From assembly GCF_033955345.1 (NCBI RefSeq), contig NZ_CP138332.1:2356001-2420000 (forward strand): a DNA stretch of 64,000 nucleotides. Reading direction: 5' to 3'. The DNA comes from Sphingobacterium bambusae. GTDB lineage: Bacteria > Bacteroidota > Bacteroidia > Sphingobacteriales > Sphingobacteriaceae. Below, piece by piece: positions 16,754 to 26,136 of this stretch. A program made the position numbers and the translations under genes. Under the pieces are notes generated by a model. It made no database searches. It saw only the letters and a list, made by a program, of their open reading frames with translations, and was not told the DNA's origin. How positions within the stretch are numbered: position 1 is the first letter of the stretch; each line of letters opens with the position of its first letter.

Positions 16754-19700
16754 CGCCAACCTCCGCCTAGCGCTTTGTAGATCACAATTTCATTGAGCAA
16801 CTCCTCTTTTTGTATCTCAACCTCATCGAGTTCGGCAGCCACGGCATCTTTCTGCGCCGTAATTATTTCCAAGTAGGAAATCCTACCAGCAACGAAAAGT
16901 TCATTCGCTGCATCAACCGCACTACGTAGTGCCGTAACCTGATCCTGAATATACTGTTCTCGATTTTGGATATGCTCTTGAGTATTTATCGCATTTGACA
17001 CTTCATTGTAAGCTTGTAAAACACGCTTTTCGTATTCCAAGAAGCTTAATCCATATGTCGCTTTGTACGTCTCGTACTGGCTCTTCAATTGCCGCTGGTT
17101 AAATAGCGGAGCCGTAAGGCCGCCTAGCAATCCATAGGTCAGGGACTTATCAAAATCCACCAACTTGCTGAAGCTAAATGTCTGTAGTCCCATGTACGGA
17201 GACAGCACCACGGTTGGTAAAAAGGCTGCTTTCGAAGCCGTCACGTCATTCTCCGCACTGAGTAACAAGAAAGAAGCTTCCCGAATATCGGGACGACGCG
17301 CCAGCATTTGAAACGGCGCCCCCACCTCCAGCTTCTCGAACAGGCGTTTTCCACCTAAAGCATCTTCCGGACGTTCCACAGGTGTATCAAATCGTCCAAC
17401 TAAATAGTTGATGTGATTTTCCAACAGTGTAATCTCTTGTTTAACTTTCTCGCGCTCGGCCTTTGAACCAGCAAGGAATGCAGCAAACTGCTGCACGCCC
17501 AACTCGGATGTACGACCGGCTTCCTTTTGTAGGATAGTCATCTCCAAGGCACGCTCGTTAAGTCTGATGTTGTTATCAAAAACTCGAATTTTAGCATCCA
17601 AACTCAAAAGCTCATAATATGCCGACGCTATATTGGTAACGAGTTCGGTTTCCACCAGTCGTCTTGCCTCATTCTCGGCCAATAAAGAGTTGAAAGCGGA
17701 ATTTTTTTGGTTCCGAATTTTCCCCCACAAGTCGAGCTCCCAAGAAGCGCGTACGCCTATAAAATAATCGGGCACAGCAGGCTCCGGTATCTTTTCGTCA
17801 TCGTTCAGATTTCCCGAAAAATTGGTATCATAATTACCGATGCCAGCTTCCGTATAGAATCCGTATTTACGCAACCCCGCTTCTGCAGCCAAATCTAAGC
17901 TAGGAAGCAACGCTGCTTTACGTTGTTTGAAGCTCGCCTGCGCTATTTCGATGCGCTTGATCGCCTGCTGCAAATCGTAGTTGTAAACCAAAGCCGAATC
18001 GATCAGTGTTTTGAGTGCGGGATCCGAAAAAACCTCCTGCCACGGACGATGTGCAATGGTTGACGTGTCAACCGTCGTTACCGAATCTTGCGCGAATGCT
18101 GCTGGTACTTCCGCCGGCGTCTTCTTCTCCAGCTTGCGAGGTACCGAACAAGACATCACTAGGGCAATCACAGCCAACATGGTCACTACAGGTACCGCTT
18201 TCTTTACATTGTCCTTTCGATCTTTCGAAAACAGCACATACAATCCAGGGATAACGAGAACTCCCAAGAGCGTACCGATAACCATCCCTCCCACCGAAGC
18301 AGTACCAATCGTGCGGTTACCGATTGCCCCGGCTCCAGAGGCCATCATCAGAGGAATCAACCCTGCCACAAAAGCGAACGAAGTCATCAAGATCGGACGC
18401 AAACGCGCAAAAGCGCCCTCGATAGCGGCCTGTATAACATCCATTCCCTGCTTGCGTTTCAACACGGCATACTCCACGATGAGAATAGCATTCTTTCCCA
18501 AAAGACCGATCAACATCACAAGGGCTACCTGCGCATAGATATTGTTTTCCAAACCAAACACCTTTAAAAACAGGAAGGATCCAAAGATTCCGGCTGGTAA
18601 ACAGAGAATGACGGGTAAGGGTAACAGGAAGCTTTCATACTGCGCCGCAAGCAACAGATACACAAAAACAAGACAAAGAGCGAAGATGTAGATCGCTTGA
18701 TCGCCAGATATAACCTGCTCACGGGTCATACCCGACCACTCAATAGCATAGCCTTGAGGCAGCTTCGCCGCCAACTGTTGCACTGTTTCTATGGCCTGTC
18801 CTGTACTGTAGCCGGGTGCCGGCTGTCCATTAATCATGGCCGAAGTAAACATGTTATATCGTGTGATCTGCTCAGGACCATATATACGTTTCATGGTAAT
18901 GAAGGCCGAATAAGGAACCATTTCGCCATCTTTCGTTTTCAGAAACAGGTTCAGCACATCTTCAGGGCGTTGACGATAATGCGGGTCTGCCTGCACCATC
19001 ACCTTGTACATCTGTCCAAAGCGAATAAAGTTGGTAGCATAGAAACTTCCCATTAACGTTTGCAGGGTGTTCATGGCATTTTCCACGGAAATCCCCTTCT
19101 TTGCCGCCAAATCATAGTCGATTTCTAACATATACTGTGGAAAGCTGACATCAAAACTTGATGATGCGCTTTCGATAGCATCGGTTGCTGCTAGATCTTT
19201 TAGAAAGGTCTGTAGCACCTCCGCCGTCTTGCTCAGATCTTCATTACCACTCCTATCCAACAGACGTAGTTCAAATCCAGAAGCATTACCAAAGCCGGGC
19301 ACCGTTGGCGGAGGAAAGAACTCGATCTCGGCATCGGCGATATGTGCTGTCTTTGCCCTCAACTCGGTCATGATCTCTTCCAAGCCTTGGCTACGTTCGC
19401 CCCAGCTCTTCAAGTTGATCATCCCCATACCGTAGGAAGCCCCCGAAACCTCGGTTAAAATACTATATCCGGCAAGCGTAGAAACTGTTTCGACGGACTC
19501 CAGACCGCGAGAGATTTCATCAACCTCGTCCAAAGCACGTTCCGTTCGATCTACCGTTGCTCCCGGAGGTGTTGTCACACTCACATAGATCATCCCTTGG
19601 TCTTCTGTGGGTATGAATCCCGAGGGCAATACACTACTTGCCCCCCAAGTGGCGACAAAGAACAACAGCAACAGACCTACGGTAATCAAGCGTCGGCCAA

Positions 19701-21318
19701 CTATTTTAGCCAACAAGCTCCGGTATTTACCGGCTGTCTTATCATAGGACGCGTTGAACTTTTTGAAAAACTTAGCCAACCAACTGTTGGACTCCTTTTT
19801 GTCGTGCGGTGAACGTAAAATAAGTGCGCATAAGGCTGGAGTCAACGTCAAGGCATTAATACCTGAGATCACAATCGCGGATGCCAAAGTCAGGGAAAAC
19901 TGTCTGTAAAAAATACCAACAGGCCCTGACAAGAAAGCTACGGGAATAAATACGGCAGACATCACTAATGTAATTGCAATTACCGCAGCCCCAACTTCTT
20001 TAATAGCGGCCAAGGTAGCTTCCATCGGTTGCAGATGCTCTTCCTCCATCTTGGCATAAACAGCCTCGACCACTACAATACCATTATCCACCACAATACC
20101 TATTGCTAGAACCAATGCAAAAAGAGTCAATAAGTTAACAGAGAAACCTAACATCTGCATAAAGAACAATGCACCAATCAAACAAACCGGAACCGCAAGT
20201 ATAGGGATAATCGTAGCGCGGAAATCCTGCAAAAAGATAAACACCACTAAAAAAACCAAAATAAAAGCTTCAATCAGGGTCTTCACAACGCTTGATATGG
20301 AAGCGTCTAGAAATCGGGAAACATCGTACCCCATAGTGTAGGTCATTCCTGGGGGGAATGTCGCCACTTTTAGTTCCTCCATCCGAGTTTTTACGCTTTC
20401 AATCACATCCTGCGCATTGGATCCGGGCAATTGCTTCAACATGATCGAAGCAGACGGACGTCCGTCGGTCTTTGACACCATTTCGTAATCCAACGATCCA
20501 AATTCAACATCGGCGACATCACGTATGCGGATGATAGATCCATCGGCATTTGCGCGAATGGGCACGTTGGCATACTCTTCCGGTTCGGAGAATTTACCAG
20601 GATAACGCAATACATATTGCTGCATGTTCACCGTTTTATCAGAACTAATTCCCGTTTGTCCGGGGGCGGCTTCAATATTTTGACGTCGAAGCGATTCTAC
20701 AACCTCATCGGTAGATATCTGATAGGCGGCCAAACGATCGGGCTTTAGCCAAACGCGCATTGCATAATCGCGCATCCCCATAATCTGAGCGAAGCCCACT
20801 CCTTCGATACGTTTTAGTTCCTTTAGGATATTGATATCGGTAAAGTTGTAGATAAAGCGCTCGTCGGCGGTTTTATCCGAGGTGTAAATGTTTAGGTACA
20901 TCAACATACTGTTCACCTCTTTCTCGGTGGTCACCCCGGCGCGGATAACTTCTTCGGGAAGCTCATCCAATACCGTCGTCACCCTATTTTGCACGTTGAC
21001 GGCAGCAATATCGGGATCCACACCGACTTTAAAGGATACTTGGATGAGGGTTGTCCCGTTATTGGTTGTCACCGTATTCATGGAGGTCATACCTGCAACA
21101 CCATTGATCGCTTTTTCCAAAGGAATAGCTACCGCGTTAGTACTCACCTCGGCATTCGCACCGGTATAGTTCGCCGTAACCACTACCGAGGGCGGGACAA
21201 TATCCGGAAATTGGGTAATAGGCAAAGTAAATAGGGCCAGCAATCCCAGCAAAGTAATAAAAATAGATATTACCAAAGATAGGACAGGCCGCTTTATGTA
21301 GGTTTCAAACATAATCAA
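16750..21318 (-). CDS. HAE1-type RND efflux pump fused to a NodT/OprM-type outer-membrane channel
   Basis: 1522 aa. Residues about 1-1035 are a complete AcrB/MexB-like proton-driven pump, beginning FETYIKRPVLSLVISIFITLLG, with the TM4 charge motif LFALVLAIGIVVDNGIVVVEA and two sets of six helices. The frame then continues without a stop through KDRKDNVKK, a hydrophobic stretch and a lipobox ending LVMSC (Cys1057). About 465 residues of TolC/NodT-family outer-membrane factor follow, with two coiled-coil repeats. Normally these are two genes. The lipobox suggests that signal peptidase II cuts the product into pump and lipoprotein channel. The periplasmic adaptor gene is 21 bp upstream. Confidence 0.93.
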   Translation of the reverse strand: MIMFETYIKRPVLSLVISIFITLLGLLALFTLPITQFPDIVPPSVVVTANYTGANAEVSTNAVAIPLEKAINGVAGMTSMNTVTTNNGTTLIQVSFKVGVDPDIAAVNVQNRVTTVLDELPEEVIRAGVTTEKEVNSMLMYLNIYTSDKTADERFIYNFTDINILKELKRIEGVGFAQIMGMRDYAMRVWLKPDRLAAYQISTDEVVESLRRQNIEAAPGQTGISSDKTVNMQQYVLRYPGKFSEPEEYANVPIRANADGSIIRIRDVADVEFGSLDYEMVSKTDGRPSASIMLKQLPGSNAQDVIESVKTRMEELKVATFPPGMTYTMGYDVSRFLDASISSVVKTLIEAFILVFLVVFIFLQDFRATIIPILAVPVCLIGALFFMQMLGFSVNLLTLFALVLAIGIVVDNGIVVVEAVYAKMEEEHLQPMEATLAAIKEVGAAVIAITLVMSAVFIPVAFLSGPVGIFYRQFSLTLASAIVISGINALTLTPALCALILRSPHDKKESNSWLAKFFKKFNASYDKTAGKYRSLLAKIVGRRLITVGLLLLFFVATWGASSVLPSGFIPTEDQGMIYVSVTTPPGATVDRTERALDEVDEISRGLESVETVSTLAGYSILTEVSGASYGMGMINLKSWGERSQGLEEIMTELRAKTAHIADAEIEFFPPPTVPGFGNASGFELRLLDRSGNEDLSKTAEVLQTFLKDLAATDAIESASSSFDVSFPQYMLEIDYDLAAKKGISVENAMNTLQTLMGSFYATNFIRFGQMYKVMVQADPHYRQRPEDVLNLFLKTKDGEMVPYSAFITMKRIYGPEQITRYNMFTSAMINGQPAPGYSTGQAIETVQQLAAKLPQGYAIEWSGMTREQVISGDQAIYIFALCLVFVYLLLAAQYESFLLPLPVILCLPAGIFGSFLFLKVFGLENNIYAQVALVMLIGLLGKNAILIVEYAVLKRKQGMDVIQAAIEGAFARLRPILMTSFAFVAGLIPLMMASGAGAIGNRTIGTASVGGMVIGTLLGVLVIPGLYVLFSKDRKDNVKKAVPVVTMLAVIALVMSCSVPRKLEKKTPAEVPAAFAQDSVTTVDTSTIAHRPWQEVFSDPALKTLIDSALVYNYDLQQAIKRIEIAQASFKQRKAALLPSLDLAAEAGLRKYGFYTEAGIGNYDTNFSGNLNDDEKIPEPAVPDYFIGVRASWELDLWGKIRNQKNSAFNSLLAENEARRLVETELVTNIASAYYELLSLDAKIRVFDNNIRLNERALEMTILQKEAGRTSELGVQQFAAFLAGSKAEREKVKQEITLLENHINYLVGRFDTPVERPEDALGGKRLFEKLEVGAPFQMLARRPDIREASFLLLSAENDVTASKAAFLPTVVLSPYMGLQTFSFSKLVDFDKSLTYGLLGGLTAPLFNQRQLKSQYETYKATYGLSFLEYEKRVLQAYNEVSNAINTQEHIQNREQYIQDQVTALRSAVDAANELFVAGRISYLEIITAQKDAVAAELDEVEIQKEELLNEIVIYKALGGGWR

Positions 21319-21339
21319 ACTGTTAAAAATGTAAAACGC

Positions 21340-22443
21340 TTATTTTTTTATCGGACGAACTTTCATACCATCACGAAGCGCTTGTGCACCTTCGTAGACG
21401 ATTTCTTGGTCCGGACGCAATCCCTCTTCTACGATGTAGTAGTGTCCGACACGTTGGCCGGCACGAAAAGGCTGCATTTTAACCGTTTCATCTTCATTTA
21501 ACACATAGACATATGTTTTGTCCTGAATTTCAAAAACCGCTTTTTGAGGTACAAATTTCGTGCTTCCTGTAGAAATGGGAACGGCGATTCTTCCAGAAGC
21601 ACCGTGTTTTAGTAAGCCATCGGTGTTTGGAAATCTTGCGCGCAACGAAATAGATCCAGTATTGGGTTCAAATTCGCTCTCCACGATTTGCGCAGTACCC
21701 GTATGCGGATATTCTTGTCCATTTGCCAAAATTAGTTTAACTTCTTGGTTGAAGCTGTTGCTACTAAAGTTCGAATCACTCGCCAAGGTAAGGTATTCCG
21801 ATTCGGATATGTCAAAGTAAACATTCAAGGCACTTAGGTCAGATATACTTGTTATTAACGCACCCTCTTCCAGTAAGGAACCCGTCTTCAAAAGGATGCG
21901 GTCTATACGACCATTAAAAGGTGCTCGAATTAAGGTTTGGGATAATTTTGTTTTTGTTTGGTTGACCACTGCCTTTGCTTCCTCCACCTTCGACAATGCT
22001 GCTTTGTGCTGCACTCCAATCAACTCTTGTTCTGTTTTAGAGACAATATTCTTTTCAACAAGCTTCTTTGTCCGCTCTTTTTCAAGCTCTACTTTCTTAG
22101 CTTCGGCAATGGCATTATTTAACGCTGCTTCCGCCTTAGCATGGTCGGCTCGATATTCCTCGTCATTAACCTGGAAAAGCACTTGTCCTGCCTTTACGAT
22201 AGCACCCTCATCTACATATACTTTCTCTAAAAATCCACTTAAGCGGGAACGTAACTCTACGTTTTTACGCGCTTGAATATCTGCGATGTATTCTTTGTAA
22301 ATCGTGGTGTCCATTACGGTCAGACTCACTACAGGAACCTGGCGTTCAACGGTTTTTGCCGTATTTTCTGTGCTCTTTACGGTACAACTGCCAGCTAGCA
22401 GCGCAAATCCCATATAAGGGAGTACCAATGAAACTATTTTCAT
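21340..22443 (-). CDS. RND efflux periplasmic adaptor (membrane fusion protein), lipoprotein
   Basis: 367 aa. The lipoprotein signal ends LLAGSCTVKS. The adaptor order is visible: beta-barrel and lipoyl parts (VELRSRLSGFLEKVYVDEGA, VKAGQVLFQV), an alpha-helical hairpin at about 95-155 (KAEAALNNAIAEAKKVELEK), the second lipoyl half (LIRAPFNGRIDRI), then the beta-barrel and membrane-proximal domains. It links the RND pump to the outer-membrane channel encoded in the next frame. It is the first gene of the efflux operon, and no TetR or AraC regulator is adjacent. Confidence 0.93.
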   Translation of the reverse strand: MKIVSLVLPYMGFALLAGSCTVKSTENTAKTVERQVPVVSLTVMDTTIYKEYIADIQARKNVELRSRLSGFLEKVYVDEGAIVKAGQVLFQVNDEEYRADHAKAEAALNNAIAEAKKVELEKERTKKLVEKNIVSKTEQELIGVQHKAALSKVEEAKAVVNQTKTKLSQTLIRAPFNGRIDRILLKTGSLLEEGALITSISDLSALNVYFDISESEYLTLASDSNFSSNSFNQEVKLILANGQEYPHTGTAQIVESEFEPNTGSISLRARFPNTDGLLKHGASGRIAVPISTGSTKFVPQKAVFEIQDKTYVYVLNEDETVKMQPFRAGQRVGHYYIVEEGLRPDQEIVYEGAQALRDGMKVRPIKK

Positions 22444-22565
22444 GTACTATATACTGTTTAAACATATGATAAAAGGGCATGCGACCTCATTTCATTCTTC
22501 TCTGCTTAGGCAGGATGAACGAAGATATCCCTAGATTTGGGAAACTATTGGGAAAACAGAATATA

Positions 22566-22979
22566 TTAAAAGGGTTTTAACCGATACAGGAAAGAATAAT
22601 AACCGGGAATAATCTGCCGTTTTTTGGCATCGTAAACGGGGTGTTTTTGATCTTTCGTGAGCGGCCTAAATAGAAAAAAGGCGCCCAACACCAAAACAAA
22701 CAACGGGAGAATATAATCTGGATAAGGAATAGCACGATATTCCTCATAGCGAATTTCGACATCATCGGTTTCCTTATTGACGGGCAAATCGAGCACGTCG
22801 TCCAGCACAAATTCCAAAAGCGATTCTCCATTCATTAGGTAATCGTCCTCAATTTCAGGAATATTTGCGCTGGCCTCATAACCGAGAATATTGAGATAGC
22901 TCAGCAAAACAAAGTAATGAACCAATCTAAGTAACATGCTTAACAAAGCTAAGAACCTCCGCGTAAGCAGACAATGCAC
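22566..22979 (-). CDS. Hypothetical membrane protein with two helices
   Basis: 137 aa. A hydrophobic N-terminal segment (about 10-33) and a second helix at about 90-110 (YILPLFVLVLGAFFLF) flank an acidic region (EIEDDYLMNGESLLEFVLDD). The start is uncertain, because Met15 would still leave the first helix. I recognise no family. It is separated by 122 bp from the efflux operon downstream. Confidence 0.6.
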   Translation of the reverse strand: MHCLLTRRFLALLSMLLRLVHYFVLLSYLNILGYEASANIPEIEDDYLMNGESLLEFVLDDVLDLPVNKETDDVEIRYEEYRAIPYPDYILPLFVLVLGAFFLFRPLTKDQKHPVYDAKKRQIIPGYYSFLYRLKPF

Positions 22980-23032
22980 AATTGTAAAAAACCTGTTAAA
23001 AAAAACCGCTACTCGTCAAAAAACTGTTACAT

Positions 23033-23066
23033 CGTGGTTGCAGCTATATTCATAGCCACAACCACG
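23033..23066. other. Intergenic hairpin, possible terminator of the small lipoprotein gene
   Basis: CGTGGTTG (23033-23040) and CAACCACG (23059-23066) pair, with an inner GCTAT/ATAGC stem after a 2-bp mismatch. On the minus strand a T6 run lies about 10 nt beyond the stem. It sits 84 bp after the stop of the 57-aa lipoprotein gene. No gene is seen in 22980-23149. Confidence 0.4.
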
Positions 23067-23149
23067 TGCCTTGCAGTACTGTTTACAAGTCTTTGCACCA
23101 AAAAGATTCGTTAATAAAAACCTCTTTTCGCTGCATTATGTGCGATGTG

Positions 23150-23323
23150 CTATTTTCTTCCACCAGCAATTTTGGCTATAATCCATACAACCACAGCAAC
23201 CACCAATACGACTAGAATGATACCCGACCAGACCCCTGCCTTAAAAATACCGCCAATAACTTCACAACTTGTCAACATCGTGATTGCAAGAGCAAACACG
23301 GTAAAATAAGAGAATCTTTTCAT
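23150..23323 (-). CDS. 57-residue lipoprotein with C-terminal membrane helix
   Basis: 57 aa. It begins MKRFSYFTVFALAITMLTSC, a clean lipoprotein signal with lipobox LTSC (Cys20). EVIGGIFKAGVW follows, then a strongly hydrophobic helix (GIILVVLVVAVVVWIIAKI) and a basic end GGRK. Similar small proteins are common in Bacteroidota and, as I recall, are sometimes mislabelled as phosphatidate cytidylyltransferase; the function is unknown. A TAAATTTG -7 box at 23399-23406 (minus strand) could drive it with a leader of about 70 nt. Confidence 0.8.
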   Translation of the reverse strand: MKRFSYFTVFALAITMLTSCEVIGGIFKAGVWSGIILVVLVVAVVVWIIAKIAGGRK

Positions 23324-23658
23324 AATGTGTTTTTTTTAAGAGAACAACGCTGCTGGAAAAATGTTGATCGTTAAAGGGAATTTGTTGGATAAAATAACCA
23401 AATTTACCCAAAGTTGTTCTGTCGGCATAACAGCTTTTGCCTTACGCAATAGGTTGACCATCTCTTCAGTGAGCGGTTGTTAAGGCTCCCGCGGATCTAT
23501 TCCTTCGGCCTTTCGCTATAAGCGATTATATGCTAGGGATAAAAATTTAATATTGTAAGCGACATCTCAAGCAAACAGCCCAATCACCCTTATGTACAGG
23601 ATGGTAATCTCGCTAATAGTGTGTATCTTCGGCTATTAAATTTTAAACCGTAATTTAA
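23324..23658. other. Intergenic region between divergent genes
   Basis: This 335-bp stretch lies between the small lipoprotein (-) and the alpha-hydroxy-acid oxidase (+). It holds a possible minus-strand -7 box (TAAATTTG, 23399-23406) and a one-mismatch plus-strand box (TATCTTCG, 23624-23631). I see no ORF or stable structured RNA. Confidence 0.4.
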
Positions 23659-24828
23659 ATGAGCAAGAAAATCCTATATAGATATAACGCTAAATACCCC
23701 TCTATAGCAGATTTAAAAACTAAAGCGAAATCCCGAATCCCGAAATTTGCCTTTGACTACCTACAGGGAGGCTGTAACGAAGAGCTTAACTTGGCACGAA
23801 ATGAATCTGATTTCGATGACATCTTGTTAAAACCGCAATATCTACATGTCGCAGGCGACATCGATATGTCGGTAGAGCTCTTCGGACGTCGTTACAGTGC
23901 TCCTTTCGGCATTTCTCCTATTGGCCTACAAGGACTCATGTGGCCTAATGCTCCCGAGATATTAGCTAAGGCTGCCGCAAAACACGACATCCCATATACC
24001 TTAAGTACGGTTTCTACCAGCAGCATTGAACGTATCGCCGAAGTATCCGACGGGAAGGCGTGGTTTCAACTGTACCATCCAACAGAAGATAGACTACGTG
24101 ATGACCTGCTCCGCCGGCTTAAGGAGGTCGAATGCCCCGTATTGGTGGTTCTAGTGGACGTCCCTTCTTTCGGACTTCGTTATAGAGAAATAAAAAGTGG
24201 ATTATCCATGCCCCCAAAAATGAACATCGCCAATGTCGTACAGGCTATGTTAAGACCCCTGTGGGGAATAAAAACGCTGCAGCATGGCATCCCCTCTTTT
24301 GCTACACTGAAACCCTACATGGAAAAAGGGCTGGATCTGAGTCAACTCGGACAGTTCATGAACAAAACGTTCACTGGAAAAGTAAACATCGAGAAAGTAA
24401 AAGCAATCCGTGATATTTGGAAAGGCCCTTTGGTGCTTAAAGGAATTACTACCGAAGAGGATATGGATGCTTCCATAGCACTAGGCGTTGATGGCGTTAT
24501 AGTGTCTAACCACGGTGGTCGTCAAATCGATGCCGGCGAATCATCCATTCAATCGCTCATTCATTTAGCGCAAAACCCTGCTTACAAAGATAAAATCAAG
24601 ATCATGCTCGATGGCGGAATTCGCTCGGGTGTTGATCTAGGGCGAGCTTATGCCGTAGGTTCCGATTTCAATTTTATGGGTCGACCGTTTATGTATGGCG
24701 TGGGTGCCCTTGGCGATGAGGGTGCAGAACATACGATAAACTTATTCAAAGCACAGCTTTATCAAGTAATGCAACAGTTGACCTTGGAAAAGATCGATCA
24801 ATTTCCGGGACGTCTAATACATCGGTAA
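23659..24828 (+). CDS. FMN-dependent alpha-hydroxy-acid oxidase/dehydrogenase (LldD/GOX family)
   Basis: 389 aa TIM-barrel flavoenzyme oxidising an L-2-hydroxy acid such as lactate or glycolate. The FMN and substrate motifs are visible: SPIGLQGLMWP, FQLYHPTED, LKGITTEED (Lys), the catalytic SNHGGRQID with His and Arg, and MLDGGIRSGVDLGRA with GRPFMYG. It ends with a strong terminator (24846-24897). No lactate permease is adjacent, so the substrate is not fixed by context. Confidence 0.9.
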   Translation: MSKKILYRYNAKYPSIADLKTKAKSRIPKFAFDYLQGGCNEELNLARNESDFDDILLKPQYLHVAGDIDMSVELFGRRYSAPFGISPIGLQGLMWPNAPEILAKAAAKHDIPYTLSTVSTSSIERIAEVSDGKAWFQLYHPTEDRLRDDLLRRLKEVECPVLVVLVDVPSFGLRYREIKSGLSMPPKMNIANVVQAMLRPLWGIKTLQHGIPSFATLKPYMEKGLDLSQLGQFMNKTFTGKVNIEKVKAIRDIWKGPLVLKGITTEEDMDASIALGVDGVIVSNHGGRQIDAGESSIQSLIHLAQNPAYKDKIKIMLDGGIRSGVDLGRAYAVGSDFNFMGRPFMYGVGALGDEGAEHTINLFKAQLYQVMQQLTLEKIDQFPGRLIHR

Positions 24829-24845
24829 CCAAAAAGGTTCCTGGT

Positions 24846-24897
24846 AAAAAAGCACTTTCCTTCCACGAAAATCTGACAGTGGGGAAAGTGCTTTTTT
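24846..24897 (+). terminator. Rho-independent terminator of the hydroxy-acid oxidase gene
   Basis: A 15-bp perfect stem (24846-24860 and 24883-24897, core GCACTTTCC/GGAAAGTGC) with an inner CCAC/GTGG pair, followed by T7. Confidence 0.9.
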
Positions 24898-24924
24898 TGA
24901 TGAACATCCTCCAAAATCTATTCT

Positions 24925-24932
24925 TATCTTTG
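24925..24932 (+). promoter_or_regulatory. -7 promoter element of queD
   Basis: TATCTTTG matches TAnnTTTG and ends 4 bp before the ATG at 24937. Transcription would start at or next to the A of the ATG, implying a leaderless message. A TTTG at the end of the preceding terminator is too far upstream (25 bp) for a standard -33. Confidence 0.5.
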
Positions 24933-24936
24933 CAGC

Positions 24937-25362
24937 ATGATAGTTGCTGAAAGATACCATGATATATCCTGCGGACACCGCGTTGTAGGCCATGAAGGAA
25001 AATGCCGCTACTTGCACGGGCACAATTATCGCATCCATTTTACCGTCGCCGCCGAACAACTTGACGACATTGGACGCGTAGTGGATTTCTCGGTCATCAA
25101 ATCAACACTATGTCAGTGGCTGGAAGAGCACTTCGACCATAAATTTCTGATTTGGGAAAAAGACGAGCTGCTCCCCGCCTTGCAAAGCATTACAGCAGAT
25201 AGCTTGGTCGTTGTGCCATTCAATCCAACGGCAGAGAATATTGCTCAATATTTGGTTGAACAAATTGGCCCAGCACAATTAAAAGATTACGCGGTGAAAT
25301 TGCTTTCCTGTAAAGTAGAAGAAACTGCAAAATGCTCAGCAAGCTATACGCTATCGATTTAA
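24937..25362 (+). CDS. queD: 6-carboxytetrahydropterin synthase (QueD/PTPS family)
   Basis: 141 aa. It converts dihydroneopterin triphosphate to 6-carboxytetrahydropterin in queuosine precursor synthesis. Zinc ligands are in SCGHRVVGHEGKCRYLHGHN (three His, and the catalytic Cys within GKCRYLHGH), and DHKFLIW and the C-terminal VEETAKCSASY glutamate are present. The length is typical. It is convergent with the exonuclease gene (9-bp gap). No other queuosine genes lie in the window. Confidence 0.9.
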   Translation: MIVAERYHDISCGHRVVGHEGKCRYLHGHNYRIHFTVAAEQLDDIGRVVDFSVIKSTLCQWLEEHFDHKFLIWEKDELLPALQSITADSLVVVPFNPTAENIAQYLVEQIGPAQLKDYAVKLLSCKVEETAKCSASYTLSI

Positions 25363-25371
25363 AACGGTTAA

Positions 25372-26136
25372 CTACTTAAGCTCCACCAATACCGGACAAT
25401 GATCGGAATGAATTGCCGTCGGAATGATCTCCGCAGCAACCAAACGTTCTTGCAGGGGTTTGGAAATCATATTATAATCAATACGCCAGCCTAAGTTTTT
25501 GGCGCGAGCGCCGGCGCGATAGCTCCACCAGGTGTAATGATGCGGGTCCTCATGCAGATGCCTAAAAGAATCAACATAACCCGAATTGATAAAATTTTCC
25601 ATCCACTCTCTCTCGGCAGGTAAAAACCCAGAGCTATTAGCATTGGACTTCGGGTTATGAATATCTATTGCGCGATGACAAATATTATAGTCGCCAGAAA
25701 CTACCAAATTGGGTTTCTCAAGTAGCAAAGCGTCGCTATATGACTGAAAATCGGCCAAAAACTTGTATTTAAAATCCTGCCTCACGTCGCCCGTAGTGCC
25801 AGACGGGAAATACACGCTCATCACCGATAGGTCTTCAAAATCCACACGAATCATGCGCCCTTCGAAGTCGTAGTCTTCATGTCCGCATCCATACTCAATA
25901 TGCTTCGGCGTTATCTTCGTAAAAATAGCCGTACCACTGTATCCTTTTTTCTGCGCAGGATACCAATAATGTTCGTACCCCATCTGCTCCAAAAATAATA
26001 TTTCGGGAACCTGATCGGGCGTAGCCTTAATTTCCTGCAGACAGATGACATCTGGATTCACATCCTTTAACCAGCCTAACCAATCTTTTTTCAAAGCAGC
26101 CCGCAAGCCATTGACGTTATAGGTAATGATTTTCAT
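25372..26136 (-). CDS. xth: Exodeoxyribonuclease III
   Basis: 254 aa, the usual size of the ExoIII/AP endonuclease family, which cuts at abasic sites and degrades 3' ends during base excision repair. Motifs: KIITYNVNGLRAAL at the start, CLQEIKATPDQ (metal Glu), VSGDYNICH (Asp/Asn), WRIDYNM and the C-terminal HSDHCPVLVEL (catalytic His). The start ATG overlaps the stop codon of the upstream cyclophilin gene by 1 bp, so the two are translationally coupled. Confidence 0.95.
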   Translation of the reverse strand: MKIITYNVNGLRAALKKDWLGWLKDVNPDVICLQEIKATPDQVPEILFLEQMGYEHYWYPAQKKGYSGTAIFTKITPKHIEYGCGHEDYDFEGRMIRVDFEDLSVMSVYFPSGTTGDVRQDFKYKFLADFQSYSDALLLEKPNLVVSGDYNICHRAIDIHNPKSNANSSGFLPAEREWMENFINSGYVDSFRHLHEDPHHYTWWSYRAGARAKNLGWRIDYNMISKPLQERLVAAEIIPTAIHSDHCPVLVELK

